From: Drosophila persimilis
Lineage: Eukaryota; Arthropoda; Insecta; Diptera; Drosophilidae
Reading direction: 5' to 3'
Assembly (NCBI RefSeq): GCF_003286085.1
Contig: NW_020825288.1
Span: 18,600,001-18,664,000, forward strand
DNA: 64,000 bases
Shown here: positions 27,301 to 42,300 of the stretch, one piece after another
How the letters are laid out: each line of letters starts with the position of its first letter
Numbering within the stretch: position 1 is the first letter of the stretch
Position numbers and translations under genes: made by a program
Notes under the pieces: model-generated
The model's input: the letters and a program-made list of their open reading frames with translations, nothing else
Told to the model about the DNA's origin: nothing
Databases searched by the model: none

Positions 27301-30300
27301 GCGGACACAAGAAATATGGTACATATGTATGTTTGTACATATGTACATCCATATATCAAAAAGCATAGACATTCATGCATCACATTAAGTTCCCAAAGGG
27401 ACGGACATCCCCACATACTCAAAACGCTCATAACCAATAGAGGGCAAATATCATGTTGGCGATGCACGTGTTTCTACTCCTACTCTACCATCAGTCCAGT
27501 CGAGTCCGCCAAACACATATCGAATAAAAGTTTTACAGCTGTGTAAAAATTACAAGGTCCTTCACCATTCAGCAGTCATGGCGAAAGCAAAAGAATTTTT
27601 ACTTTCTCTTTCGTACAGTGTCCGTCCTTGTCCCAGCCGGCGCGCCATTAAACTTTTCATGAACCAAACTGGGACAGTGAGAAGTGTGTAAAAAATCTAG
27701 TAACAACAGAAAAAGATGAAAGAAATAAATATAAAAGAATTACACCAAGTTTGTCAGTGTGTACATATGTATGTATGTAGGAATGAATGTATGTATGCAT
27801 GTATGTATGTATGGGCAGAGTACGGTTCTGTCTGTGTCTGGTGCTGCTGCCAACCATACATGCAACGTTCATATGTATGGGTGGATGTACGTAACGGATC
27901 TGTATGTATGTACGTATGTACATACATAAGTAGGTTTGTTTGTGGTGGCCAACCGTCTGGCCGTTTGTGAAAGTACGTTTATATATTATATGTATGTGTT
28001 CATGTGTTCCTATATACACACATACATACATACATGTATGAAAGCGTATGAACGTTTGTGTGTTAAAAGCTCCTGATTTTCCTATATACAATTATAACTT
28101 TATTGTATTTACTTTTTTTTTTCCTATTTGGCATCGTATTGAACTCACTCAGACACAGGCACAGACAGGGAATGCATGTGGCAAGGACACGGCAGGATAG
28201 GAGAGCAGCAAAGTCTGGAAAATAGAGGTCAACGACTGAAACTAGTAGCACTAATATGTGCGAGCTTTTGTATAAGTATATATATCTGTTGATTTCTCTG
28301 TTCGTTTGTGTTAATGTACAAATAAAAAAAAATAAATAAAAAGGACCAACAAAAACACTAAGCGAAGGAGACGTATTCTGTAAATAAAAGAAAAAGCTGA
28401 TTTTGGCTGATCCCAATTTTGTGTGTTTGTGTGTTTGTGTGTTTGCGTGTTTGCGTGTATGTGTGTGTGTGTATGAATGTCTCGACGGGCTTAACACTGT
28501 AATCTTGTGTACGCTCGTGTGCTCGTACATACATATGTATGTATGCATGTATGATTGCATTTGTGTGTTGATGTAACTATAAGTGCCGACCTGTTGGCTC
28601 GGGTTACATTAAAAGCAGCTTATGAGGTAAATATTACCTAAACCTATTAAACATAAACTAAAGGTGTCTCCTGCAAATTCAATTTTTTCCAATTTGTTGC
28701 TATTTGATTCGGCCTACCTAACAGCTGCAACAGCTGTTAGTCGTACAAAGGCCAATGTGGCCAATAGACGATCCGAAATTTAGATGAGTCTAGTAGTGAC
28801 AACGATGTACATACATCTATTTAGATCGGATGTGTTCTTAGTCAACTGAATTGGTATCTTACCCTTCTGAATTTTGTTCTAACTCATTTTCTTTGGCAGA
28901 ACATTGTTAATTCAAAGTATATCTATGTACATAGGTAGCTTTAATCCCAGCCTCAGTCCTCAGTCTAGTTTTCTTAGAAATGAGCAGCGCACATTTTTGA
29001 GACGGGAGGATAGAAAAATTGTTGGATACATCTGGTCAAAATCTGATCAGTCAAGTGAAAAATATACTTTAAAATCCGTGGGCTAACAGAGGGGTCTTAA
29101 AATCGTAACTTTTGTAATCATTTTATGGATGAAACCAATGACCAAAAAAATCAAATATTGATCAGATTCTTTGTATGTTGTCGACAACGGCTACTTACGT
29201 TCGTTGCAAACTTCTGTTTCTTGCGGAACATTTAAAGAACAGATTTTTTCGACCCGAGAGGCAGAAAAGTACTGACAGCAATTACATTGATGCTGGTAAC
29301 CAATGTACATACATGTTTCAAAAACAAATCTTATGTACATAGATGTAAATAAGATGTAATATGTAAATCGTCTCGTTTGGTTGGTTACCAACATAAATAT
29401 ATAGTACGTATTAGGGATACATCTTGGGACAACACACTTTTGACACACATAATCCCATCTATGAATGCATCCCAACAATATATTAAAGGAAACAAACGCT
29501 TATTCGCTCGGACGCCAACCACCGTCTCGCTTGTCCCAGCAACAAAAAAAATACCCTCGATGGACCGCGATTTATCAAGAATTAATGTGCAGAACATTTT
29601 CTTTCGGTCAGACATGGCTCGGGGGGTGTCGACGACGACGACCCAAACCTAGGAGCTACGTCCGTCTGTCCCTTCGATTATCCAGCTTTTTAAGAGCTTC
29701 TAGAGCCTATTCGACCAAACTCTTTTGATATCACTCGAAATTAAGTTTGATTCAAATATTATTCAAATTTCGCTCCTAAAAATTGCCCTATCTCATGAGA
29801 CCTAAAATTTGGTGTATACGTAAATAAAATCTGTTTAATTACACGATCTGTCGTGGATTTCGGAGACTATTAATGCTAGAACAAGATGATTTTGGTTCTG
29901 TGATGCATCCATCTGCAGAACCGGTATAATTATTTGAAATTTGCCATGCACCCTTCTATTCTATTCAATACAGAAAACCCGCGTGACAACATCTTTGAGG
30001 ATTTGTGCATCCCACTTTTAAATTCTTATAAATAAGTGTACTGTTTACTTATTTCTCAGATATGGGTGCGACCAAGTCTTAAGGGAAACGAGTTCTCTGC
30101 CTCGGACGAATATCTCTTCTCTGTTGTCTCTGTCACTCAGATGGTTTTAATACCTGGTCATCGAAAAGAGAGCGCCACTGCCGTCCCTCTCCCTCCGCCA
30201 CCGCTGGCACAATCCAAGATAGACGCGTGAGGAACGTTTAACTGGAACATTTCTCTTCTTAAATCGAAGAAATTAATTCGTATCCGTTGGCCATTGAGAG

Positions 30301-33300
30301 GGGTCTGAAATGAGTTCCAGGTTCAGGCCTCCTTCAGTGGGATTGATCGAGCAGAGCGCTTTCTCTGTTTCGATCCCGATTGATTTAACGAGATAAATGT
30401 ATTTAATATATAATTCACAGATTGATATTGGCTAAATGGGATAAAATCTCTCACTGTACCACGTGATACAAATTTTTTGTTATTTACCTGCTAAAAATCT
30501 CCCAACTTTTTAAAAATATTCAAAATCAATGGAAAATAATAGTAAGTGATTAGGATGGGTCTACGTTACAGGTTTCTGGACAAAAGGTTAGTAATAAAAA
30601 AATTAAAAAACCCTTTCCGAAGATTGAAAAGTATTTATTTTAGAACGAAAGTGTATGTCATAAACCCAAGGTCTCTAACACACATGTTACGGATATTTTT
30701 AGATTTAGACATTGCTGTATTGTTTGAAATAAATGCGTTGTTCGAATTAATATTCGCTCCTTTGACAGCTTCTCTTCGATCGTGGAACTTTTACCTTGAC
30801 TTAATTCAAGAAGTGCAAAATGTTGGCACTTTTAACAAATAGTATAACTTGAAGTAATGCGCGCTTTTACAGATTAAGTATTTTGATTCCTTCGAATAGC
30901 TTAGGAGATTTTTAGGTTGAAACACACATACTAACCTTTTTCCTACACTTCCGGAGAAAAGTTGAATGTAAACCTTCCGATGAAGGAGGGCACTTTTTCT
31001 CGATTTAATAAATCTGAATAGGAATGCCTTATATTTGGATCGTCCTGGGATATTCACATAACAGCAAGTCACTTTCAGGAATATAATGGTCACTGTCTTG
31101 TGTTATTCTTTTGGTTACTTGATTGATAGTTAACTAGGAGATCAAATGTTGGTCACGTTTATGAGCTGGAAGCACTATTTAACATTGCTCTCGTTTATTT
31201 ACAATTATTTGCCATCGTTCCAATCTTAGCCGCGACAGCACAAACACCGTCTTTAGGCGACCGGCTTTCGAAAGGATGTGACCTTTTTGTCGTCGACGAA
31301 TATTATGCGAACCTAAACAGCTAGCGTCCGGCGACAAACTACCGCGAGCTAGCAAGCGCACAATTTGAGCGAATTTTGATTTTAGCGCGGCGAATTTCCG
31401 CACTACGATGACGGCGACGGCGACAGCGACAGCGGCATCCACGGAAAATTTAAAATCGCACGTCCACGTTATGCGCGCCTCTGTCTCAGTTGGTGTTTCG
31501 TTTCTCCTGAGTACGAGCCCACACACACACACACACATACACACACACACACGAGGTGGTGGTTGCCTTGCGCGTGTGTGTTTGAAAGAGTATGTGTGCT
31601 TGCTTAAAAGTGTATGTATGGTCAGTCGCCAGTATTTGTAGTTTTCGTTTTGTTCCTTTTTCGCTTCAATTTACGTAGCAGTGCATGTACGTATGTACGA
31701 GTGTGTCGACGCTCTCGCTCTCTGCGTGTCCCGTTGCTGCCGAATTCGCGGCCTTTTTCGGTGACAGCCAAATGTACAATGATTAATAACGGCCAAGACG
31801 GCAGCGAAGAAGTCGACGTTGCCAACGCCATTGCTCTCGTCTCGTCGCCGCTTCTGCTGGTATTGGCCAACCCAACCACAGGCCACTGTACTGTCCGGTC
31901 CGGTCCGTCCCGTCTACTTGGATGAACAGGCTGGACAGTTCGCACTCGCACTCGCACTCGCACTCACACGCACGCAGCCAAGTATTCACACATATATACA
32001 AGCATTTGTATGCACCGAAACATCAACGAAGTCGACGCAATACTCGTGCGGCCGGTTTGTAGGCTGTGTGAGACGCACATCACATCCTTTTCGGCCTTAG
32101 CAGCAGCAAGCATACTTTCTTGTTGTCATGTCTTAGTGGACGCGCCTATACGCCTATACGCCTATATGTGTGTTGTATATTTTTGCGCTGGAAGGACCTT
32201 CCGACCTGTGAACGGGTGGTCTGTTGGCTGAGTAAAGCGAGGCAGAGACCGAGACCGTTTCTGGGACCGGACCACCGTATATGATGGTTATGTGCAAAAA
32301 CGAGCGAAATCGAATGATGCTGCGTGCACTGCAGCAACATGCTGTGCGCATTTGTGTGAATGTGTAGTTTGACTACTTCCAGGATGCAAATGTATATCTT
32401 AACAGCTTCAAAACAACATCGATATCTACAATATTTTTTGAATATTATTTTGAAAAGGAAAAGGAATGGGTTTTGCCGGAGAGCAACAGGAGCCAGTCTT
32501 TACTAAAGTATTAAGACTACGACTACTGATGTAACGTACATAAATAACAATTGCATTTAGTCCAACTTGGCCCTTGAGTGATTAATCCAGGAGGCGGTCA
32601 TTGTTGCTGATAGCTCTGTTATTTTCGCCGCAGACTGGCTGCTGCCCGTCATGTGCTTCTCCTGCTGCTTGTGTTGCTCTTGGTTTAGAGTCCAGTTTTC
32701 CTCGCTTTGTTTTGATACATGCCTTCATCACTGTTTACATTCGATTGTCGCTCTTTCGCTCTCAGCAGAGAGCGTAGTGGTCTCTTTGGTGAGAGAGAGA
32801 GAGAGTAATGCCTTGCTGCTCTCACTTCACAGCTGGGTAGCTTTTGTGTTCGGGTTTGGTTTTGCCGCCGAACGAAGCTCTAAAGGCTGTGCTTTTAATC
32901 ACCAACCATATATTGGAGGAATCAATCCCACAACGTCTTTTGGTCTCTTGTGACCAAATAGCGATCGTTAATTAATAAATGAATTAGCGTATGGAGGTTC
33001 CATTCTATTTGTATTTAGCATGTACATACATTCGTATGTACATATGTATGTATAATTATGGTACACCTTAGACGAGTGTAAAAGCCTTCAAATTATAAAA
33101 GAAAATGTCTTTATATGTTTGAATATGTAATTTATATAGCTATATTCCTAAATAAATTGTGAAGCATACTTAAGAATAATAAATAAAGAATAATAATAAT
33201 AATAAACTAAAGCTGCAGGTAATGCTCTATAACGATCCTTCCTAAGATTTGAAGTCATACACACCCACACAAGTGTACATACATATTTACATATGCCATG

Positions 33301-36300
33301 ATGTAGAATGTTTCTATTTTCTGTCTTGGGATCAATAAACTGACAAAACCTAAGATAAAAATATTAATCTTAAGATCATTTTTAATAATGTTTGAATTAA
33401 TGTTTATGGAAATCTAGATGTGGAAATGACAATAGTGCTGACCAGAATTTGTAGTATATCGAAAATAATACATTTGTTGGGCATACAAGTGTTTTTTTTT
33501 TTTCCTTTCCGCTATATACAAATTTATATTAATATAGTACTTGTTTATACTAATTGAATTTGACTAACGGCAGCAGCCAATGGCCAAAATAGCAATGGAA
33601 CAGACAACACAACAGCACTGTCACCAGTGCTCCTTTCAAAAAACGGCTAAGAAATGTTTTTAGTGGGCACACATATGCATACATACGTACACGCATAAAT
33701 ATGTACATATGTATGTAGAGACGGACATGTATACAACGGACAGAAACAATAGCACATACATATGTATGTACATAACTACAGATGTCCGGCATGGGGCGGC
33801 ATTGGCAAGAAACATCCTTTCTAGTAAAAAGCCAAGCAGCCTGCCCGGGTCGGGTCATTTCATCTTATACACACCAGCCCATGGAACCACACATACAACG
33901 CACGTATACATACGCACATTCTTAGCATCCGCAGGCACATCAGCATCTTTAGCGTAAATTTTGCTGCTGCGAAAATTTAGAGTTGTTGCTTTATTGCAAT
34001 ACACGTGTGTGTGTGGATGTGTGTATGTGTGTATGTATATAGGTATGTGTTTATGTGAGCTAGTGTATATACTTCAGATTTTCATCGGCAGCGTTGCTGT
34101 CCTCCCCTCTATTTGTCCGGCAACCCAACCCGTGCAACCGACCGATTGTCCGTTGTCCGCCAAAGCAACATTTTCCATTTTCGTTCGTTCTCTCTTTCGC
34201 TGCCGCTACCTTCCCTCGTATCTGTAGTTCCTTGCCGCTACCTTCTTTTCCCATGCAACGGTCGATTTGTCACCCACTACGGCGACACCCTCCTCCTGCT
34301 CCTGGTTCTCCCACAGTGCCTTGGTCTCTTTTCTGTTTTGTGTGATTACGAATTCGTCGCCGTCGCCGTCGCCGTCGCCGTCCTCGTCTAAACTCAATTC
34401 ACTTTCTCCCCGACCCCACACACGCGTCGATTTAACCATCCTCCAACCCTCAACTTAACCCCTCACGTCACACCTCTGTACGCAGCTTGGACGAAGGAAA
34501 TTTTCGCGAGAATTGAAAGATGAAGGAGCATTGGGCTGGACATTGGTCACCGTTGCTGGACATGGTATGCGGGGTATGTGTTCTTTCTGTGGAACATACA
34601 TATACATATGTATGTATGTATGTATATTTACATACATTTGTGTATGGATATTAAGGAGTGCGTATATATTCATAGTTAACTTCTATATGTTTTCAGTTAT
34701 AAGCATACGCTAGTATGTATATATGTATAAATATATATATGTAATATAAATATAAATATACATAAAAAATGTATCTAGAAAAGCTGTCCGTTTTGATTTT
34801 CAGCATTGATTTCTACCCACACCTTGAAAAAATATCGTCTCGTTTTCAGTTTGACTTTAAAAAAAAATTCGTAAGATCTTCATCCTAAGGACGTTCGTTG
34901 TTTACAAAGATACTGGAACCATATGTTGAAAAGCTAACTGTCTATATAACTATCTGTCAGGATTATGGTGTAGCTATTTAAACATGGTAGATATGTTATA
35001 TCCCTTATCATTGCCATTGTTTAAAAGAGTTTATCGCTTTTTATATGCATACTTAGGAATCTCCATACCAACCCACTTAAGTCGAGAAAACATGCTTACA
35101 TATAATCATGGTTTCGATCCGATTAATCCATTTTCATAGACATACATATATAAATGTTAAGGATTATATTGCGAGTAGTAGGGTTCCACATCGCTTCGTA
35201 TAAAGGAAACCCTAATCCGATGTCCGGAAACCTGCAATGCTGCAGAAATTGGGATGGTATATGTACATACATGTTCTTCGCTACCTAAAACTAGCACCAC
35301 CCTTAAATCCAAGCAGCCAGCCCTCGCCTCTATCCATTGTGTGCAGTTTTATCTAAGCTAAGCTAAGGCGATTTTGGCAGACAAAACCGCTGCTGTCGCA
35401 AGTTGTGTCCAGTTTGTCAGCATCGGAATCCCTTTCTTTCATTATATCTCAGTGTATTCCATTTGTGCTACACACATGGTCTAGTCTAGTCATTGCTGTT
35501 CCTATGATTTGCATATTTGAGCTCGCAGCTCCTTTGTTTTAATCCGCCTCCTTCTGCCATCTTCCGAGGCTGTGACGAAGTCCGAGCTCTTTTGTCAGCA
35601 ACCTTTACCTGTGTGTGTGTCCGTGTGTGTGTGTGTGTGTGTTTGTGTGTTCTTGTCATATAGAACTGATGAAGCCAGGATATCGCGTAAGGAGAAGGCA
35701 AACGTGCAGGCTGGAAATGGTCCTTCCAATCTAAGCTAAATGCAACCTAGCATTGCCTAGCTGCCGTGTTCCCGTAATTTTCCAATGTCTCTACCGTTGA
35801 GAAAATAGAGAATTCGAAACAATTGAAAAGGTAGCGATGGAGCCATGCCTTGGCAGACGCACCATTCTCGACCATCAACTTCTGACCACTTACCGGCTCT
35901 CACTATATCTGCAGTGCTGCTGCTGCTGGTCAGAGTGTGTTAGACAGAGACCACAGAAGATGCACAGAGACTGAGCAAGCAAGTGCGAACGAGATGTCTT
36001 TGCCAATAGCTTCAGGAACGAGCAGACGAATCCTTTTCAAAATTAAACTACTCCTATATGCAGCAAGCGAAAGAGCAAGAGCAAGAGCAAGGCAAGAAAT
36101 GCACACACCCTCCACGCTCCATCCGCCCACGCTACATCCTGCTCCGAGAATCAGTCGAGTGCGAGCCACATCACATGCAAATAACGCAGACACATGCAGT
36201 TTTTCTTGTATCCTTGGCTGGCTGGCCTGGCTGTCCTGGCTGTCCTGGCTGGCCTGGCTGTCCTGGCTGGCCTGGCTCTTCACATCTTATGTATTCGGTA

Positions 36301-39300
36301 GAGCTTTGTTAAGATATTCTTTGCACCTAAGATGTACGATGTTTGATACGGGGGAAGCTAGCTCGTGGCATATGTACAGGTTCAATTAGTTGCTAATTGC
36401 TATAGGTCCAAAAACAACCATGTATCACACATACATTTGTATATATATATTTATTTATATTCATATGCCTGCATACATACATATATGCTTGTGTGGTAAA
36501 AATATGTAAATGAAGAGTATAAATTCAAATACATCTACAACACATACATACATACATACATACATATGTAGGTATCCGTTCGGTATGTCGTTCGGAAGAC
36601 TAGTGCTGCACCAGCGTTACCAACCGCCACCCCTCATCAGGACTGGTTCTCAGTCAATCTACCAGTAATGCATTTGACCGACGAATTTAACAAGTTCCCA
36701 TCATGGAAAGGGGTCACTTCGCTTGGCGAGACGTTGCATTGCATTTTCACCATTGGATAGTTCTTAAGATGGGAATGGAGACAGTCGTCTCCATAACTAG
36801 TTCTTACGAAAGAATGAAGAACTCAGATATGCACAGGTGAATACTTTTGTTTTAGCCCACAGAAGGATGCATGGAATCAATGCTAGATTTACTGTTTTTT
36901 ATTTTATCATAAAGTGTGACTCTTGAAGGTATTGCGATTTGTGAACAGTTGTGTAAATAGTAGGTCAATAACTGATCCATAAAAAATAAACTTGGCTGAC
37001 ACTTTTACACATACATATCTATGTAAGTCAATAACTTTTATATGTAACTATATAGGTATAATATAATTTGTAATGATTTGTAATAGTGTCACACTCTACT
37101 TTCCCGAATAAGGAAACAGGAATAGGAATGTGACAACACATTCAGATATATCCCTATCCCTCTCCGCAATGCGCAAATCTATTTTCAGCGAATGGAGATG
37201 GCCTTGATGTCTTAAAAAATATATGGATTGAAATGATACTTGTAATTATTATGCCAATGGGAAGGAATCTGTACCTTTAGGCCAGTCTTCACCCAAACTC
37301 AATACAACTGAGATCAACTCAACAATCTGGTCTTTAGAACACAGCTATTTATCTGGGACTTTATTTTTCTCGCATTGTATCGTATAAACATGATACAAAA
37401 CACGTCGTTGCTGGACCCTTTTACTTCTGGTCATCATTTTCAGTTTAAGTTGTAAAACATCCGCTGTTCGTCGTCTCTCTTGCCAAGGGCCCGAGCGTAG
37501 TACCAGCAACAATCTTCATGGCTACAATAAACGAGACTCCAATTTCGCTGATGCGCCCATTGCCGCGACTATTGACCAACCATTCTCGACTGCAGAAAAC
37601 CTCGGCTCCACTTTCTCTTCTTGCTTACAACACAGTGATGTATTCCTTTGAACAAACAGACATCGACTTTGTCCGAGACCTTGCCTCAGTGTACTCCTCT
37701 GTCTGGGCTCGCGGCCCCCATCACTCCATGCTTCATACCAACGTTCTGTCCGCTGCGGACAACGCCATGTGACTTGGAGCGAATGGGCCCGCAGTGGGGC
37801 CCTGGGCCTTTTCAGCTTACTAAATTAATAACTTCTGAAAGAAACATCTTTAAAAATGTAGTCTCAACAAGAAAAAGGTCTACGATGTCTAAAATCTTTA
37901 CAATAAAGTGTCAAAGTTCCGGTATATGTTTGCCTATAGAACAAATATTTTTTTGTTTTTGTTTGATTGATTGATAAATAAGGTTTAATGGTAAATTTCG
38001 CTATAATTTCAAAAAAAATTTTAATTATAAAACTTTGTCTGGCAGTACTAAAACTTAATGTTTCTAAAAAATAATAATTATTTTCGGATTTTTTTTTGTA
38101 TCTCGCATTTCTACAATATTAGGTATATGGAACTCACTTTTTTGGTATCTTTCAACTTGGACTTGACATACAAAATATATGTCCCTACATTTTCCTGAGA
38201 TTGTTCTATATTTTCTTCGAATTTGTCTTTATCTAAGTTCGAACTCGCATTCTACGCTTCTAAACCTCGCTCTAATCGGTCCAAATATGATTTTATATGG
38301 TATTTTATACCTAGAATAGCTTTTTTGCCCGTTTTTCGTTTTAACATACTATTTTAGTTTAGTTTACTTTTTATTCCACCTGAAAGCTTCAGTATTTGAA
38401 TAAAAATTGCACTCTGAAATAATGTACAACTTTGAGTGCTCATATCTGCTAAATAGGGTTAAACTCCTTAACTCCGATTGTCTTTTGAAAGCTTTGGGAA
38501 ATACTCTATTAGATGCGTGTCTTAATCGAAGTTTTTAATTACACTAGGCAACAAAATTGTACTTTTTTTCTATTAAAAACTGTCACAAATATAAAAGTGT
38601 GGTTTTTTTACTTTTAAATAAACGGTTGTATATTAAGTAATGTAGAGGTTTGGTAATCAGATTTATACAACGATTCCCTAAACGACGCGCAATTAATGTA
38701 CTTATACAACAAAATATGAATGCACAAGAAATTAATTTTTGTCGACTTTTTCCGCGTTTTTAAAGTTCACATTTTTGAAAAAATACCGCAAAAAATGATC
38801 AATTTAGCTTTTGTAAGCTTAATGTTTTCCAGACGGTAAGCTTAAGCTCCAAAGTCAAAGTCCAAATCATCCGATTTAAAGCTGCATTTATCATCTTTTT
38901 ATAATTCCAAAGATCAATATAACCAGGTTTAAGAGACTTAAGTTAGGTTAAAAAAAGAACAAACTACAAAAAAACACATACAAAAATATTAATTTTTAAT
39001 TAAATTATCATTTTGCATTTTTTCAATCATATATCTATCAGAAAAAGTTAGTTTGGTTCACAGCGGGAATGTGATTTTTCATAGTGTTACAGGAAATGGA
39101 TCAATCGAATATTATATTATATGGTACCGCTATAAGATTGCATTCTTAATTCCGCTGGCCCTCAACAGATATTCATATTTTTACAAATAATGAAAATTTA
39201 CAATAATTATAAATGATAATATTGATAATATTTGGGGAAGTCCCGTGTTGCAGCAGTCAAAATGTATGAAATATCAAGTACGTCGATTTTTTTTTGGCGC

Positions 39301-42300
39301 TGGGTATCCACGTCCTCTCGCCACTGTATATGTATTATTTATTAATAAGTTTAGAAGAAATATACAATATTAAATCTAAGAGGATTGAGTGGTGCTGGAC
39401 GTTCGACTCTAATGTGGGTAAAACTATTATAGTCTTTTATGCGAAGCACAAAATTCTTTGACAATAAATGATATAGAACAAAAACTCTGTCTGTTTATCG
39501 CTTGTTTATATTATAACTTGTTGCTGCGTTTATTGCCTTAAGGTAATGGCAAAAGATCCCAAAGCAAAGTGGAATAATAACATACATATTCTTCGTGAAT
39601 GATAATGCTGTAGGCTGTTAGTTAAACGTACCTGGCTATATTAACACGAAATAAAGGCTGCTTATGTGGGCGATGCTTACCTTTACCCTTAGATACCCTT
39701 CTAAATCGAAGTCTTTGATCTTATTTCAACTATATATTAAAGTCATCCGGGTTGGAAAAGAAAAGGCTGTGTAACATAACAAATGCTGGAATATACTATT
39801 TCGGACAATAGATTTATCATACAAAGACTTTGTTTCCTTTTAAGAATTAAAGGGTCTGTGATTTTTAGTTGCCGATAAAGAGTTGCCGATAAAGCAATCT
39901 AGTTATGTGAGAGTTATGAAATACCCGATACTCAAATTGAGTATAGGGGTATATTAGATTTGTGGTGAAAATGTATGTGTGTAACGTCCAGAAGGAAGCG
40001 TTTCCGACCCCATAAAGTATATATATTCTTGATCAGCATCAATAGCCGAGTCGACTGAGCCATATCTGTCTGTCCGTCCCTATGAGCGCCTGGTGTTCAA
40101 AACTTCGCCCCGCCCCGTTCCGACCCACACAGAACGAAAATCTATGGCACATAAGAGCAACCAAAATTCGGATCATTTTTATAGCCAAAAGCAGCCAATT
40201 AAATTGCAGTGGCTAAGCGGCGCGTTCAGACACGTTTTCTGTCTCTCCTGCACGCACTCGTTGTCGCTCAATTTAGCCATACTGACTATCGGGTATAAAT
40301 GTAGAGTTGCGGTCGCAGCTGCAACTCACAACGTTACCCCTCGTTATACATATGAATGACATCTGATCATATTTCAGACTCTATATAAAAAGTTGAATCG
40401 ACTTTCACGAATATATTAAACATAAATACTTTATTGTCTGGGAGATGCTTCCTTCTGTAGGTTGCAAACATCTGATTAAAATCATTATACCTTCTGCAAG
40501 GGTATAAAAATGACACACATGTAGCGGGCGGGAGGGGGAAGGGGCTTAGGTTGGGGTTTTGCTCATGGGAGTGGTGTGGAGTATGTATCATCATCATCGA
40601 ATGTGAGTACAGTGCTCAGAATGGAAATGACAAGCGGAGCGGCCTTGCGCGTATTATGGCCGCTAGTGTCGACTCCGTGGGTCCTTTTGTCCCCAGGACA
40701 AAAACACTTCCGTGCGGTACATTATCATAAAGGGGTTAAGTCGCTGATTTTCATCGTGTGTGCTCATTTAAAAACAGAATTTTTGCATCGCCATACCCAG
40801 ACTGGGGCTCCTGGAGACATCATAGGTCAGAATATACCAAGTGGCACCTCTCAACGACAAAATCTTAAGGAATCGCGCTGAATTTCACCGCTTTGTCTTT
40901 GCGCTCTTATGAAAATGATGGCAGTGGCTCATTATATATCCCGATAAGCGACGTGCCTCCCATGTGAGTCCTTCGCCCGAGGTTAGTATAAGGAAGGGCT
41001 GGGGTTGCTTGGAGTGGGCGAGTATGGAGGCTCCGAGACGCTGCATTGTGTCAACGATAGAAGCCGCCGCCTGCCAACCCTATCTTAAGGTCTTGTTGTC
41101 CGCATTGTTATGAGTTCTGACCCGCGAGCGGTGGAAACCATTCACCAGGGTGGCAACTGAAAGTGATTCTGCCTCGGCAGACTCTGTTACTTTCCACCCT
41201 TTTATTTTGTTTACCCTTGCAAGGAGTATTGTACTTTTGGTCAGTTGTTTGTACAGAACATGATGAGATGGAATATCGGACCAAATATACTCTAGAATTT
41301 TCTTAATCAGGATACTTAGTGTATCAGTTCGTAGGAACATATATGATATGTGGGAAGGAAGCTATCTCCAACCCCATACAATATATGTAGATCCTAATCA
41401 GATGACATAAAAACTCTCGATCAGCTAGGGTATAAAAAGCTTTGCCGCGCCGAAGCTGGCTTCCTTATTTGTTTTTATTTTTGTTGTTGTTTAAAATGTG
41501 CAGCTTTTGGCAATTTTTCTTTAAAATTTTGTTCCTTTATAGCGACGTTCTTGTTTTTGTTTTTGTTTTTGTAATTCGAGCTATGACCCCTGCACAAGTA
41601 ACTGAGCGCCCGTTGCTTCGCTCTTTACTGTTCATTCGTCTCTTTGTTTTGTCATGTTCGTTTTCGCCATTGTTGAGACGGCGAGCACAAGACTTGATCC
41701 TAATTTAACACGTTCGAATAACCTTGGGGCGTTTCGTATTACGCGCGACCACAATACAGCGGGGCGGGTACGGTACCAGGCCAGACACAGCACCGCGCAG
41801 CAGTCCAGGTAGGGAGAACTCTGCTTGCTCGGCTATTGCCGATGCATACGCTGCAAATCAATCAGCTGACGAGCCGATTAAAAACAACAAATAAAAATAT
41901 TTGACCTCGAATGCTACGACTGGCTGATAAGCGACGATGACGCTGCGCCTCATTGTAAATCTTATGACTTCAAAGAATTTTAATGTTGCGGATCCCACCA
42001 CACTTCCAATTCCGAACCTTTAAACCATATACACTCAGAGAAAAATTACATAGTAAAAAGAAACACACCCATACATATGTATGTATGTAAAATCAATTTC
42101 GCTTTTTAAATGAAAACATAGTGAAATCAAATAGCACTCACTTTGATTAAAAAATATGTACATGTATTAAAAAGTATTTTTAATCCTTTTCAGTCCTTTT
42201 AATTTAAAAAGAGATATAATATATTAAATTTATAAAAAATATATATAATTTACGAACAAAAATACTGAATTTATATAGGAAGTATTTTTCTTTAAAATAT

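Noticed and set aside
27657..28560. Minus-strand ORFs of 144 and 165 codons rich in His-Thr-Tyr-Ile
   Set aside because: The frames run through TACATACA and GTGTGTTT microsatellites, and the amino-acid content is that of simple repeats.
29377..30230. Short ORFs in a moderately GC-rich stretch
   Set aside because: Frames are open on both strands, with no domain, no codon pattern and no splice fit to neighbours.
35930..36389. Long ORFs on both strands with Ser-Gln-Asp or Trp-Leu repeats
   Set aside because: Produced by the 9-bp CTGGCTGTC minisatellite; the flanks are not protein-like.
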